From the NCBI GenBank assembly GCA_021774575.1, contig JAJFIX010000045.1, forward strand, positions 1 to 64,000: 64,000 nucleotides of DNA, in the 5' to 3' direction. The notes beneath the pieces are model-generated. The model was not told the origin of the DNA and searched no databases. It worked only from the letters and a program-made list of their open reading frames with translations. Within the stretch, counting starts at the first letter, position 1. Each line of letters opens with the position of its first letter. Source of the stretch: Alphaproteobacteria bacterium. Its GTDB lineage: Bacteria > Pseudomonadota > Alphaproteobacteria > UBA6615. Shown here one piece after another: positions 35,073 through 43,242 of this stretch. Both the position numbers and the translations under genes were made by a program.

Positions 35073-36374
35073 GTGGATTTTCTGGGTCTAAGCATTGGAA
35101 TACCGATTGGAGCAGCGGTAGTCGGTCTGATTGTTACCTCAATTCTAAAATCAAAATTGGATGTCCAAAATAGGTCTATTTTAGAAAAAAGTGAGCGGCT
35201 TGAAAAATTGGAAACTGAGCTCCAGGTCAAATCAGATGATCAAATATCGAAGGTGAAATTGATTGCTGGTCTTGAAGAGGAACTGAAGCAGGAGCGCAAG
35301 CAATTTGATGAAAAGCTAACTCTTCTTGACGACGCCAAAAACACGATGGCGATCCAGTTCAAAAATCTAGCCAACGATATTTTTGAAGAAAAAGGAAAAA
35401 AATTTACAGAAAAAAATAAGGAGACTCTGGAGATTATTCTAGGCCCGCTGAAGGAAAATCTTGATGGATTTAGGAAAAAAATCGAGGAGACATATATAAG
35501 TGAAACGAAGGAACGGGTTGTCTTAAAAGAAGAATTAAAGAGGCTCGCACAATTGAACGAACGCCTTGGGGATGAGGCAGAAAGCCTCACCAATGCCCTT
35601 GTGGGGCAAAGTCAAACTCAGGGTGCTTGGGGTGAAATGATCCTTGAAACGTTGCTGGAACAATCAGGGTTAGTAAATGGTGTTCAGTACCATAGCCAAC
35701 ATTCAGGGACAAACGAGGAAGGTCAACGACTGAGACCTGACGTCATCATACGCCTACCCGAAGGTAAGGACATTATAGTCGACTCAAAAGTGTCTCTTAC
35801 AGCCTATCGACAGTTTTGTGCAGCCACCGATAAGGACGCCTCAGCCAAGTATTTAAGTGATCATGTGAAATCACTTCGTACACATGTTAAGGAACTCGCG
35901 GACAAAAATTATTATGATCTGACCAATGTCAACTCTCTCGACTACGTATTGATGTTTGTTCCAATTGAAGGGGCTTTCAGCATAGCTGTTCACAGCAATC
36001 ATGAATTGGTAACGGAGGCCTTGGCGAGCAATGTTGTTATAGTTACGCCCACCACCCTTCTGTTGGCACTAAGAACCATCGAAAATATTTGGCGCTATGA
36101 GGCGCAAACGCAGAATGCTCAACAAATTGCGACTAAAGCCGGCCAGTTATACGATAAATTCGTGGGATTTGTTGGTGACGTTGAGGATGTGGGAAAGCTA
36201 ATTGGGAAGGCCAGTACAGCACAAGAAAATGCAATAAAAAAATTGTCAGAGGGGAAGGGAAATCTCGTCAATAGAACTGAAGAATTAAAGAAACTGGGCG
36301 CCAAAGCAAATAAATCTCTGCCAACGATATTACTTGAAGAAATAGAACCAGATCAGACAGACGATTTATCCTAA
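35073..36374 (+). CDS. rmuC: DNA recombination protein RmuC
   Basis: 433 residues. An N-terminal membrane helix (about 4-26) is followed by a long coiled coil (27-170). The RmuC nuclease-like domain includes QGAWGEMILETLLEQSGLV, DVIIRLPEGKDIIVDSKV and LDYVLMFVPIEGAFS, as in E. coli RmuC, which limits recombination at inverted repeats. GTG start with a GGAGG site 8 bp upstream. It is A/T rich and 103 bp from KTSC on the same strand, possibly in the same operon. It could be the host's sole copy displaced by the element, but its base composition matches the cargo. Confidence 0.9.
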   Translation: MDFLGLSIGIPIGAAVVGLIVTSILKSKLDVQNRSILEKSERLEKLETELQVKSDDQISKVKLIAGLEEELKQERKQFDEKLTLLDDAKNTMAIQFKNLANDIFEEKGKKFTEKNKETLEIILGPLKENLDGFRKKIEETYISETKERVVLKEELKRLAQLNERLGDEAESLTNALVGQSQTQGAWGEMILETLLEQSGLVNGVQYHSQHSGTNEEGQRLRPDVIIRLPEGKDIIVDSKVSLTAYRQFCAATDKDASAKYLSDHVKSLRTHVKELADKNYYDLTNVNSLDYVLMFVPIEGAFSIAVHSNHELVTEALASNVVIVTPTTLLLALRTIENIWRYEAQTQNAQQIATKAGQLYDKFVGFVGDVEDVGKLIGKASTAQENAIKKLSEGKGNLVNRTEELKKLGAKANKSLPTILLEEIEPDQTDDLS

Positions 36375-36655
36375 ATTCTAGTCGATGCGGCCTTAGCTAT
36401 AAGCGGAATTCAAAATGACCGTTGCTAAAAATCTGCTCTTTGGTCAATAACGGACATTGAAGGAGGGTAGAGGCACTAGTAAATCCGGTCCCATCTTTGT
36501 CTTGATCGGCCCACTGGCCTGGCCTCGAACTACCTTTCGGCTGTTCTACCTGCTGGCAGGCTCATTACAATCACCCAGTTCTCATTTTCATCGCCCCTGG
36601 CGCACCAAGCACAAACTGTGCTGAACCATATGGGCGTACGTACGAGGCATTTCCA

Positions 36656-37213
36656 TTGCCTGATCCGACTGGGCGAACCATAGCGCGCATCGCAAAGGTC
36701 AATCACGCCGGCGAGTATGGCGCGATCCGCATTTATCGGGCCCAGATTTTTGTCGCCCAGTTGTTGTATCCCGACATCGTGCCAATTCTGCAGAATATGC
36801 TCTCGGACGAGATCGATCACTGCGACCGTTTTCGCCATGCCATGCGCGACCTATCCGCCAGGCCATGCCGGATCATGGGCCTATGGGGACAAGGCGGTTT
36901 TGTCCTTGGCGCTATGACGGCTCTGCTTGGACGCCAGGGCATTTGGATTTGTACCGCCGCTATCGAACGAACTGTTCATCAGCATTTGGAAGGCCAGATC
37001 AAATTCCTGACTGATTGCGACTCGCAGCTCGTCGATTTGATCAAGGACATTCAGATCGACGAACTGTCGCATCTGCGCAATGCGGTGGATCGCATCCGGG
37101 TACAACATACCGGTGCGCGTCTTTTAGACTGCGGCATCGTGATCGCCACCAACATAGCGATATGGCTATCCACCTGGGGCGATTCTCAACGCATGGCGCG
37201 CAAGATTGCCTAG
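36656..37213 (+). CDS. Coq7-like di-iron hydroxylase, second paralogue
   Basis: 185 residues of the Coq7 family. Ligands are all present: Glu in NHAGEYGAIRIY, Glu and His in LSDEIDHCDRF, Glu in AIERTVHQH, Glu and His in DELSHLRNAV. It differs strongly from the copy at 26125, so it is an old paralogue rather than a recent duplicate. The start is a TTG with no good ribosome site and the frame stays open upstream without ATG, so the real start is uncertain. Possible roles are another quinone hydroxylation step or hydroxylation under different oxygen supply. Confidence 0.8.
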   Translation: MPDPTGRTIARIAKVNHAGEYGAIRIYRAQIFVAQLLYPDIVPILQNMLSDEIDHCDRFRHAMRDLSARPCRIMGLWGQGGFVLGAMTALLGRQGIWICTAAIERTVHQHLEGQIKFLTDCDSQLVDLIKDIQIDELSHLRNAVDRIRVQHTGARLLDCGIVIATNIAIWLSTWGDSQRMARKIA

Positions 37214-37306
37214 GATATACTGAGCTAGGCGACGCACCCCCGTCGGAGGCGGCCCTAGTTTCCCCGCCAGTGCGGACACCGCAGACGCTGCAACTAGGGC
37301 CTCAAT

Positions 37307-37972
37307 CTATCCGGCCGACAAGTGCCCGGTCTTTATGTAGGCAGTCGCACCTACCTGGCTCGCCAGGTGGAATTGCTCAACAGCCGACACTCTAAGCCAC
37401 GTTCCCTTCTCGTATCGTTCTCCGTCAACATCGATTTCGCCATTCAGAACGAATAGCTCAAAACCTCGGGGAGCTTTAATTTCGAGGCCTGCAATGTCTG
37501 GCTGCCAGCGATAGAGGGCAATTTCTTCGCCGCCGTATTGGTGCAACGGCAGGACAGACACGCCCTGTGCCGACGTCGGACCCCATGCCAATCCTCGTGT
37601 GTCTCGGCGGACATAAAGTTGGTCATCTCTTGCCATTTGCGACAATTTAACGAAAATCGTGCATCCGTCGTCGCTGTGTGGCCGGTGCTTGGATCCGACC
37701 GGGTTGCGGACATAGCTCCCCGGGCCAAAATCTCCGAACTCGTCGGAGAATACACCATCGAGAACAAGAAATTCTTCCCCCCCAGAATGCTCATGTGACG
37801 AAAAATAACTTTTCGGTGCGTATCTGACGATTGACGTTGCGCGTCCAGTTTCTGCTCCTTCGCGCTCGAGCATTCTGCGGTGTACACCGGCGAGCGGACT
37901 ATCGACCCAGGCCAACTTGTTGGTGTCGATGACGGCGCGTTCGCCAAAATCCATGTTGATGTTCGCATGCAT
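37307..37972 (-). CDS. ChrR-like bicupin protein
   Basis: 221 residues with two cupin folds resembling the C-terminal half of ChrR anti-sigma proteins, but without the zinc anti-sigma domain. The first cupin has the metal-binding pattern SSHEHSGGEEFLVLDG and KHRPHSD; the second (FELFVLNGEIDVDG) lacks histidines. A metal-dependent dioxygenase or a regulatory cupin are both possible. It lies 42 bp downstream of the GST gene on the same strand and likely shares its TetR control. Confidence 0.82.
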   Translation of the reverse strand: MHANINMDFGERAVIDTNKLAWVDSPLAGVHRRMLEREGAETGRATSIVRYAPKSYFSSHEHSGGEEFLVLDGVFSDEFGDFGPGSYVRNPVGSKHRPHSDDGCTIFVKLSQMARDDQLYVRRDTRGLAWGPTSAQGVSVLPLHQYGGEEIALYRWQPDIAGLEIKAPRGFELFVLNGEIDVDGERYEKGTWLRVSAVEQFHLASQVGATAYIKTGHLSAG

Positions 37973-38013
37973 AGCAGTAACTCCTGCTTTAGTGGTTCTG
38001 GTTTGGGTGGCAG

Positions 38014-38628
38014 TTAGGCACTGGCGCTGGGTCGATTTGACATCCCCTCGTACCAGCGCGCCAGATTGTTAAGGTTTTCAGGAATTGATATATCGACAAA
38101 GCCACCAAAATCGATCGCACATAGAGCTGTTATGTCGGCAATCGAATAGGCTGCGCCGCCGATAAACGAAAAATTTGCCAGCCGAGCATCCAGACGGACC
38201 ATTTCATTTTGGAAGAATCTTAGGTTTGCTTCTCCCCATTCGATATTCTGATATCGCTCTAGTGGCCCCAATCCAGGGGTCGCATGATGGAAATAGGTGG
38301 CAATTGGGTCAAACAGCGCATGCTCGGCGCGGCGCTGCCACATTTCGATTTCAGCCTTGGACCGTGCATCGTCGCCGAACAACGATGGTGTCGGGTGCAC
38401 CTCTTCGAAGTACCGACAAATAGCGACCGTCTCACTGATGTATGAGCCATCCTCCAATTCCAGAGTTGGCACTGTCCCGTAGGGATTCTTTTCCAAAAAA
38501 GACTGCTCCCGGTGCGCTCCGTTCGGAACGTCAATTTGGCTGAAATCGATCCCACTGATCCCCTTTTCAGCAAGAAAGATCCGCAACCTGCGGGGATTTG
38601 GGAAACCTGCAAACTCGTAGATTTTCAT
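38014..38628 (-). CDS. Glutathione S-transferase family protein
   Basis: 204 residues. The N-terminal thioredoxin-fold domain has FPNPRRLRIFLAEKG, the cis-proline GTVPTLELEDG and the glutathione-binding SETVAICRYFEE (about 65-76). The helical C-terminal domain has the N-capping SIADITALCAIDFGG. Likely used for conjugation or reduction of electrophiles. First gene of the GST-cupin pair under a divergent TetR gene; the promoter region contains nested inverted repeats. Confidence 0.92.
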   Translation of the reverse strand: MKIYEFAGFPNPRRLRIFLAEKGISGIDFSQIDVPNGAHREQSFLEKNPYGTVPTLELEDGSYISETVAICRYFEEVHPTPSLFGDDARSKAEIEMWQRRAEHALFDPIATYFHHATPGLGPLERYQNIEWGEANLRFFQNEMVRLDARLANFSFIGGAAYSIADITALCAIDFGGFVDISIPENLNNLARWYEGMSNRPSASA

Positions 38629-38661
38629 TTTTACACCTTCATTATTAATTCTACCTAGTAC

Positions 38662-38691
38662 TAGATAGCTTGACTATCTACCGATAGATAG
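38662..38691. promoter_or_regulatory. Nested inverted repeats, probable TetR operator
   Basis: TAGATAG (38662-38668), CTATCTA (38674-38680) and TAGATAG (38685-38691) alternate, forming two overlapping inverted repeats with spacers of 5 and 4 bp. They lie midway between the divergent GST and TetR genes, the usual position for a TetR operator controlling both. Confidence 0.75.
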
Positions 38692-38740
38692 GCAAAATTC
38701 ATCCGCGAGTCAATAGACGGTTCGGCTGGGCATTTTTCGT

Positions 38741-39367
38741 TTGGAAAATCGATCAATCGAAAACCCATTTAGAGGTAATGAGGAGCTCCGACTTTTGGAA
38801 AATATTCGGGATCGACTAATCGATACAGCTGAAGCGCTAATACAGCATCACGGATATAATGGTTTCAGCTATCGCGATATTGCCGACGAGGTCGGCATAC
38901 GTTCCGCCAGCATTCACTACCACTTTCCTGCCAAGGTCGATCTTGGGGTAGCCGTCGCGTCTCGATACCGAGAGCGTTTCATGGAGCGGTTGCGCCAAAC
39001 CGAAATTTTGACGACAGATGTCACTGAGCTGCTCGAGACTTATGTCGGCCTGTTTAGGGAAACGTTTGGGCGAGACCGGCGGATGTGTCTGTGTGGCATG
39101 CTAGCGGCCGAAATTGAAGCGCTGCCCGAGGCGGTAGCAACAGAGGCACAAATCTTTTTCGAAGCCAATTTAAATTGGCTCACCCGCCTAACACCAGCAA
39201 AAAACCCCGAAGGCAAGGCCCGAAAAGCAAGGGCGCGCCGCGCCATATCCGGAACTTTTCTTGCGTCCCTGGAAGGCGCAATGATCGTGTCTAAGGCGAT
39301 GAATGAACCCAATTTGTTCGACCAGATTGCGGCCAATGCTGTCGCCTGCATGACCCAGCACACCTGA
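38741..39367 (+). CDS. TetR/AcrR family transcriptional regulator
   Basis: 208 residues. The N-terminal helix-turn-helix (about residues 25-72) contains LIDTAEALIQHHGYNGFSY, RDIADEVGIRSASIHYHFPAK, and ends near DLGVAVASRYRE. The C-terminal ligand domain includes MCLCGMLAAEIEALPEAV. The start is TTG or a nearby upstream codon; no ATG is available before the HTH. Divergent from GST with an operator between, so it probably represses itself and the GST-cupin pair. Confidence 0.9.
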   Translation: MENRSIENPFRGNEELRLLENIRDRLIDTAEALIQHHGYNGFSYRDIADEVGIRSASIHYHFPAKVDLGVAVASRYRERFMERLRQTEILTTDVTELLETYVGLFRETFGRDRRMCLCGMLAAEIEALPEAVATEAQIFFEANLNWLTRLTPAKNPEGKARKARARRAISGTFLASLEGAMIVSKAMNEPNLFDQIAANAVACMTQHT

Positions 39368-39538
39368 CCCATGCGGGCCCTAGGAAGTCGCGCCTAAGCC
39401 GGTGCAATTAGGGGTGTACAGAGCCATGTGCAGGTTCCAGTTGACACCAAAAACATGCGTGGAACCGCGCGCCAAGTACGAAAGTTGATGTCAATATTTT
39501 GCCAACAAATGATAGAAGTTCCCCTTCTGGGACCTCCG

Positions 39539-39721
39539 CTAACTTTTTGTGATGCCAAGTTCCTTTAACTCTCTTTTCAACGCTTCAATTTCTTTTCTAG
39601 CGATAATCGCAAATGACAAACCAGCCATTCCGAAAACGAACCCCATCACTCCCATTGCTTCCAACTTATCGTCCTTTCTGACATTTCGTATTTTCAACAC
39701 TAACTGACAATGCTCACGCAT
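39539..39721 (-). CDS. Small single-pass membrane protein, hypothetical
   Basis: 60 residues: a hydrophobic stretch MGVMGFVFGMAGLSFAII followed by a charged helical tail (ARKEIEALKRELKEL). The likely start is internal, at the MEAMGVMG region, after a basic segment. Membrane helix plus short coiled coil is a common layout of small envelope proteins. No function can be given; coding status is moderately likely. Confidence 0.5.
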   Translation of the reverse strand: MREHCQLVLKIRNVRKDDKLEAMGVMGFVFGMAGLSFAIIARKEIEALKRELKELGITKS

Positions 39722-39820
39722 CCTGAAAATTTTTTCGAGAACTTAGCCACAAAAAAGAAGGTCGATTGAGAAAAATCACAACGTACCTTCTGTCAAGGCG
39801 TAGGGGCGATACCTGCAGTC

Positions 39821-41212
39821 CTACAAGACCAATGGCAATTTCACTCGGACGGTCGTTCCGGTACCGTCGGCGCCATCACCAACGGTCACGTGTCCACCGT
39901 GCTGAGTGGCAATTTCCTTAACGATGGCCAGGCCAAGGCCACAACCTTGCTCTCCAGAACCGGCCACCCGATAGAAACGCTCAAACACGTTCTGGCGTTC
40001 CTCGGGCGCAATGCCAGGTCCGTCGTCTCTGATATCAAGGATCGCAGTTCCGGCGCCATTGGCCCGTACCGAAACGTCGATCATCGCTTCCGGGGGGCAG
40101 TATTGGGCGGCATTTTCGAGTAGATTGCTCAGCAACTCCTCAAGCAACAATGCGTCGCCATGGACTTTAATCACCTCATCGCCTTCGAAGCTTATCTCCT
40201 GATCGGGTTTCAAGCCGTTTGGCACAAACTCCCGGGTCACATCCGAGGCAAGTTTGGTCAGGTTGACGCCACTATGTGTGTCTCGGCCCGCCTCGCTTCT
40301 CGAAATTCGCGACAAACTCAAAAGTTGATCCGCCAACCGGCTGGTACGCTTAGTTGATTTGGCAAGAGCTGCCAAAGTCTCGGCCACCTCATCGCTATCT
40401 TGTTGGTCGAGCGCCAATTCCGCCTGACCTCGGATGGTCGCAAGGGGCGTGCGCAATTGGTGTGCCGCATCGGAAATAAATCGCTGCACGCTCTCTATAT
40501 TGGTTTCCAATCTGGCCATCAACGTATTGATCGCTCGTACCAGTGCCGCAACCTCTTGTGGGACATCATGCTGGATCGGTCGCAACTCAGCCGGGGAGCG
40601 GCGGGCGACGGCTTCTTGTAGGCGCGTGAGCGGTGCCAGCCCTTTGGCCACACCAAACCAGGTGATAACCCCAGCAAGTAGAATAAGTATACCGGCTCTG
40701 GTTGCGGCGCGAAGAAGGATTTCCTGCATTAAAAGAACCCGCTCACCTTTTGTCTGAGCGACCTCAACGCGATAATATTCGGTTCTGTCGCTAAACACGA
40801 ACGCCCTGTTCAACGCCGCAACACGAACATCGGTGTCTTTATAAACGGCATTAAAGAATACCGGTTCACCGGCTAGCAGATCGACATCGTCGGGTAATTC
40901 TGGCAAATCGGCATACCCTGTGACGACAGTTTCGTTTGGTCCGACAACCCGATAAAACACGCGATCTTGCGCCGCCGACGACAGCATATCGAGGGCCACA
41001 TAAGGCAGGTCAACGACCAATTCTCCGCGCTCGACAACGACGCGCTCTGAGATCGCCAGGACCGAGGCCATCAACAATCGGTCATATGCCGTATCGGCGG
41101 CGTTCCTGGCCGCATAAAACCCTTCCACCATCATCACCCCGGCAACAGCAATCATGGGCAGCAACAGCCAAACCATTAGCCGCCGGCGAATGGACCACCC
41201 CGCCTGTTTCAC
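39821..41212 (-). CDS. tctE: Sensor histidine kinase, TctE type
   Basis: 463 residues. A membrane helix (15-33) is followed by a periplasmic 2CSK_N-type sensor (about 35-165), a second membrane helix (170-190) and a HAMP segment. Next come HisKA with the phosphorylated His251 in SDAAHQLRTPLA, and the HATPase domain with ENAAQYCPPE, DIRDDGPGIAPEE and GCGLGLAIV. Probably senses tricarboxylates or related acids and phosphorylates the adjacent TctD. Its start overlaps the regulator stop by 4 bp (ATGA). Confidence 0.93.
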   Translation of the reverse strand: MKQAGWSIRRRLMVWLLLPMIAVAGVMMVEGFYAARNAADTAYDRLLMASVLAISERVVVERGELVVDLPYVALDMLSSAAQDRVFYRVVGPNETVVTGYADLPELPDDVDLLAGEPVFFNAVYKDTDVRVAALNRAFVFSDRTEYYRVEVAQTKGERVLLMQEILLRAATRAGILILLAGVITWFGVAKGLAPLTRLQEAVARRSPAELRPIQHDVPQEVAALVRAINTLMARLETNIESVQRFISDAAHQLRTPLATIRGQAELALDQQDSDEVAETLAALAKSTKRTSRLADQLLSLSRISRSEAGRDTHSGVNLTKLASDVTREFVPNGLKPDQEISFEGDEVIKVHGDALLLEELLSNLLENAAQYCPPEAMIDVSVRANGAGTAILDIRDDGPGIAPEERQNVFERFYRVAGSGEQGCGLGLAIVKEIATQHGGHVTVGDGADGTGTTVRVKLPLVL

Positions 41213-41874
41213 GGTTCGTCAATCATGTAGCCGAGGCCGCGATAGGTTTTGATCGATATGTTGGCCATGCTAAGGCGCTTTCTCAATCTGTGAATATAGA
41301 TTTCAATCGCATTGACGCCGACCTCATCGTCAAGACCGAACACATGTTCGTGCAAACGTTCCTTGCTAACAACTTTTCCCGCCTCGATCATCAAAAGTTC
41401 GAGGACACCAAGTTCGCGGCGCGGCAAATTCAACTTATTGCCACAGATATCGACGCGCCTGCCTTCCAGATTAAGCGAGACGTCGCCAAGCGTGAGAGTG
41501 TTCTCGCCCGCAGCTGTGTTTCGCCGCAAGAGTGCGCGGACCCGAGCCTCGAGTTCCTCAAGTGCGAAAGGTTTGGCGAGATAATCGTCCGCACCACGAT
41601 CAAGACCGGCGACGCGATCAGCAATACTGGCACGCGCGGTCATGATCAACACCGGTGTTTGTCGATCTCGGTCGCGGATCCGACGTAAGACTTCCAGCCC
41701 ATCAATTTTCGGCAGAGATAGATCGAGTATAACGAGGCTATAATTTTCAGAAAAATGCGCCGCATCGGCGGTTTCGCCATCGTGCACCATATCGATAACG
41801 TGCCCGCGAAGCCGCAGGCTAGCGCTGATCACGTCCGCCAGTTCGACATCGTCCTCAACGCAAAGTATACGCAT
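41209..41874 (-). CDS. tctD: OmpR-family response regulator, TctD type
   Basis: Receiver domain with phosphoacceptor Asp51 (LVILDLSLPKIDG), acidic pair in CVEDD and Lys in YLAKPF; winged-helix DNA-binding C-terminus with RRELGVLELL and EIYIHRLRKRL. 221 residues from the MRILCVEDD methionine, the family's usual start; the frame is open 11 codons upstream. It faces the transporter genes across a gap with repeated TTTCACC elements, its probable binding sites. Confidence 0.94.
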   Translation of the reverse strand: MRILCVEDDVELADVISASLRLRGHVIDMVHDGETADAAHFSENYSLVILDLSLPKIDGLEVLRRIRDRDRQTPVLIMTARASIADRVAGLDRGADDYLAKPFALEELEARVRALLRRNTAAGENTLTLGDVSLNLEGRRVDICGNKLNLPRRELGVLELLMIEAGKVVSKERLHEHVFGLDDEVGVNAIEIYIHRLRKRLSMANISIKTYRGLGYMIDEP

Positions 41875-41896
41875 TGTTCTGCGAGCCCATTCCATG

Positions 41897-42022
41897 GACG
41901 GTTTCACCGTCTAGACTATAGTGGGACGGTTTCACCGTCGAGACTATAGAGCGTCTCTGCTGGCGAAACGAGTCACTCGTGTCGCAAGGCTATAATTGCG
42001 ACAGGTTGGTGAAAGTTTCACC
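41897..42022. promoter_or_regulatory. Repeated TTTCACC operator-like elements between tctD and the transporter genes
   Basis: GACGGTTTCACCGTC occurs twice (41897-41911 and 41925-41939) with a 28-bp period and near-identical flanks ending in GACTATAG. A third related palindrome, GGTGAAA-G-TTTCACC, lies at 42008-42022. The whole set is upstream of the divergent substrate-binding gene and fits direct-repeat binding by an OmpR-type regulator. Confidence 0.75.
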
Positions 42023-42072
42023 CGTTAGGGTCGAGCCGTCGCCTTCGCAGGATCAACAAGCACGAGGTCGTT

Positions 42073-43179
42073 ATGCGACCATTAACATTCACCCTAGTTC
42101 TACTAGCGCTGCCTTGGGCGGCATTTGCACAATCGAATGAAGTCGTATATCCGCCATTTGGGACGGAAACGGGACCTGAAATCGATTCCGATCAACTGGT
42201 CATATATTCGACGCTCGATATCGGTGCCGCCGAGCCGATTGTGCTTAGCTTCCAAGCTCTTTTTCCATCTGTTGAGGTGACTTATCACGACCTCAATTCG
42301 ATCGACCTGTACGTCCGCGCGCTGGAGGAAAGCGACGTCCAAAACCGGACCGCCGATATCCTGTTAAGTTCGGCGATGGATTTGCAGATCAAGTTCGCCA
42401 ACGATGGTTATGCCCATCGATACCAGCCGGCAAATTTCGGCGAGCTCCCAGATTGGGCGAATTGGCGTAACGAGGCCTTTGGGTTTACCTTCGAGCCAGC
42501 GGTAATTGTTTATAATCGGAACCTGATCGCCGAAGATGAAATCCCCCATACTCGTTTCGACTTGGCACAGCTTATCACCAGTGATCAGGATCGTTTTTTC
42601 GACGCCATTGCGACATATAACCCGGAGCGCAGTGGCTTAGGCTATCTGTTCGCCACACATGATTCGCGTGTTTCGGATGTCATTTGGGATTTGGCATCGG
42701 CGATGGGATCAAGCGGCGTCAAGCTATATTCGAGTACGTCAGCAATGCTCGACCACGTTCAATCGGGCCGTTTTGCCATCGGCTATAATTTGCTCGGTTC
42801 CTATGCGATCACCCGCGCCCGAGATTCCGAAAATTTGGGCATCATCTTGCCCGAGGATTATACCCTCGTCATGTCCCGCATCGCGATCATACCCCGGGCC
42901 GCCGAAAACATCGTCTGGGCGGAGCGCTTTGTTGATTTCATTCTATCGTTCGAAGGACAGACGGTCCTGGCCAATGAAGCCGGACTTTTTTCGATACATC
43001 CGAGGGTAAGTGGCGGAACCACGGAACAGCAATTGCGCGCACAAATTCCCAATTCGCTCATTCCGATTAATGTCGGTCCCGGTCTAATGGTCGATTTGGA
43101 CCAAGCACGGCGCAGCAGATTCCTGCGCCGCTGGGAAAATGCGTTGATAGGTCAAGGAGAAGTAGGGTCCAGCAAATAA
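42073..43179 (+). CDS. Periplasmic substrate-binding protein (ABC type, AfuA/Fe3+-like fold)
   Basis: 368 residues. Signal peptide MRPLTFTLVLLALPWAAFA. Class II periplasmic binding fold with LVIYSTLD near the N-terminus, ADILLSSAMDLQ, and AVIVYNRNLI in the middle. Proteins of this type are often placed between TctDE and TctCBA, where they may act as an extra sensor ligand-binding partner rather than transport iron. No permease of its own lies next to it. Ligand unknown. Confidence 0.83.
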   Translation: MRPLTFTLVLLALPWAAFAQSNEVVYPPFGTETGPEIDSDQLVIYSTLDIGAAEPIVLSFQALFPSVEVTYHDLNSIDLYVRALEESDVQNRTADILLSSAMDLQIKFANDGYAHRYQPANFGELPDWANWRNEAFGFTFEPAVIVYNRNLIAEDEIPHTRFDLAQLITSDQDRFFDAIATYNPERSGLGYLFATHDSRVSDVIWDLASAMGSSGVKLYSSTSAMLDHVQSGRFAIGYNLLGSYAITRARDSENLGIILPEDYTLVMSRIAIIPRAAENIVWAERFVDFILSFEGQTVLANEAGLFSIHPRVSGGTTEQQLRAQIPNSLIPINVGPGLMVDLDQARRSRFLRRWENALIGQGEVGSSK

Positions 43180-43242
43180 TTGTTTTGCCAGGCCCCATTG
43201 AAGACCCAGAAGGGTCAAAACAAGGGAAGGGAGAAAACGAAA

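Larger units (their letters stand above)
27460..36374. mobile_element. Integrative element in tRNA-Leu carrying a SIR2-HerA defence cargo
   Basis: The left end is set by a large serine recombinase whose 3' end lies inside tRNA-Leu. A Rep_trans-like initiator, a MerR-like regulator and a small protein form the mobility operon on the minus strand. Divergent plus-strand cargo is SIR2, HerA, KTSC and RmuC, visibly richer in A and T than the flanking core genes. No direct repeat of the tRNA end was found to the right, so the right boundary (between 36375 and about 36655) is inferred. Relaxase and conjugation genes are absent, so it would be mobilised by other elements or by excision alone. Confidence 0.75.

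Noticed and set aside
36375-36655. Right attachment site of the island as a copy of the tRNA-Leu 3' end
   Set aside because: Only a 7-base match (CGCACCA near 36600) was seen by eye, too short to claim. The boundary is left as inferred.
36530-36838. Minus-strand reading frame opposite the second Coq7 gene
   Set aside because: It is antisense to a clear Coq7 coding region with all iron ligands conserved on the plus strand.
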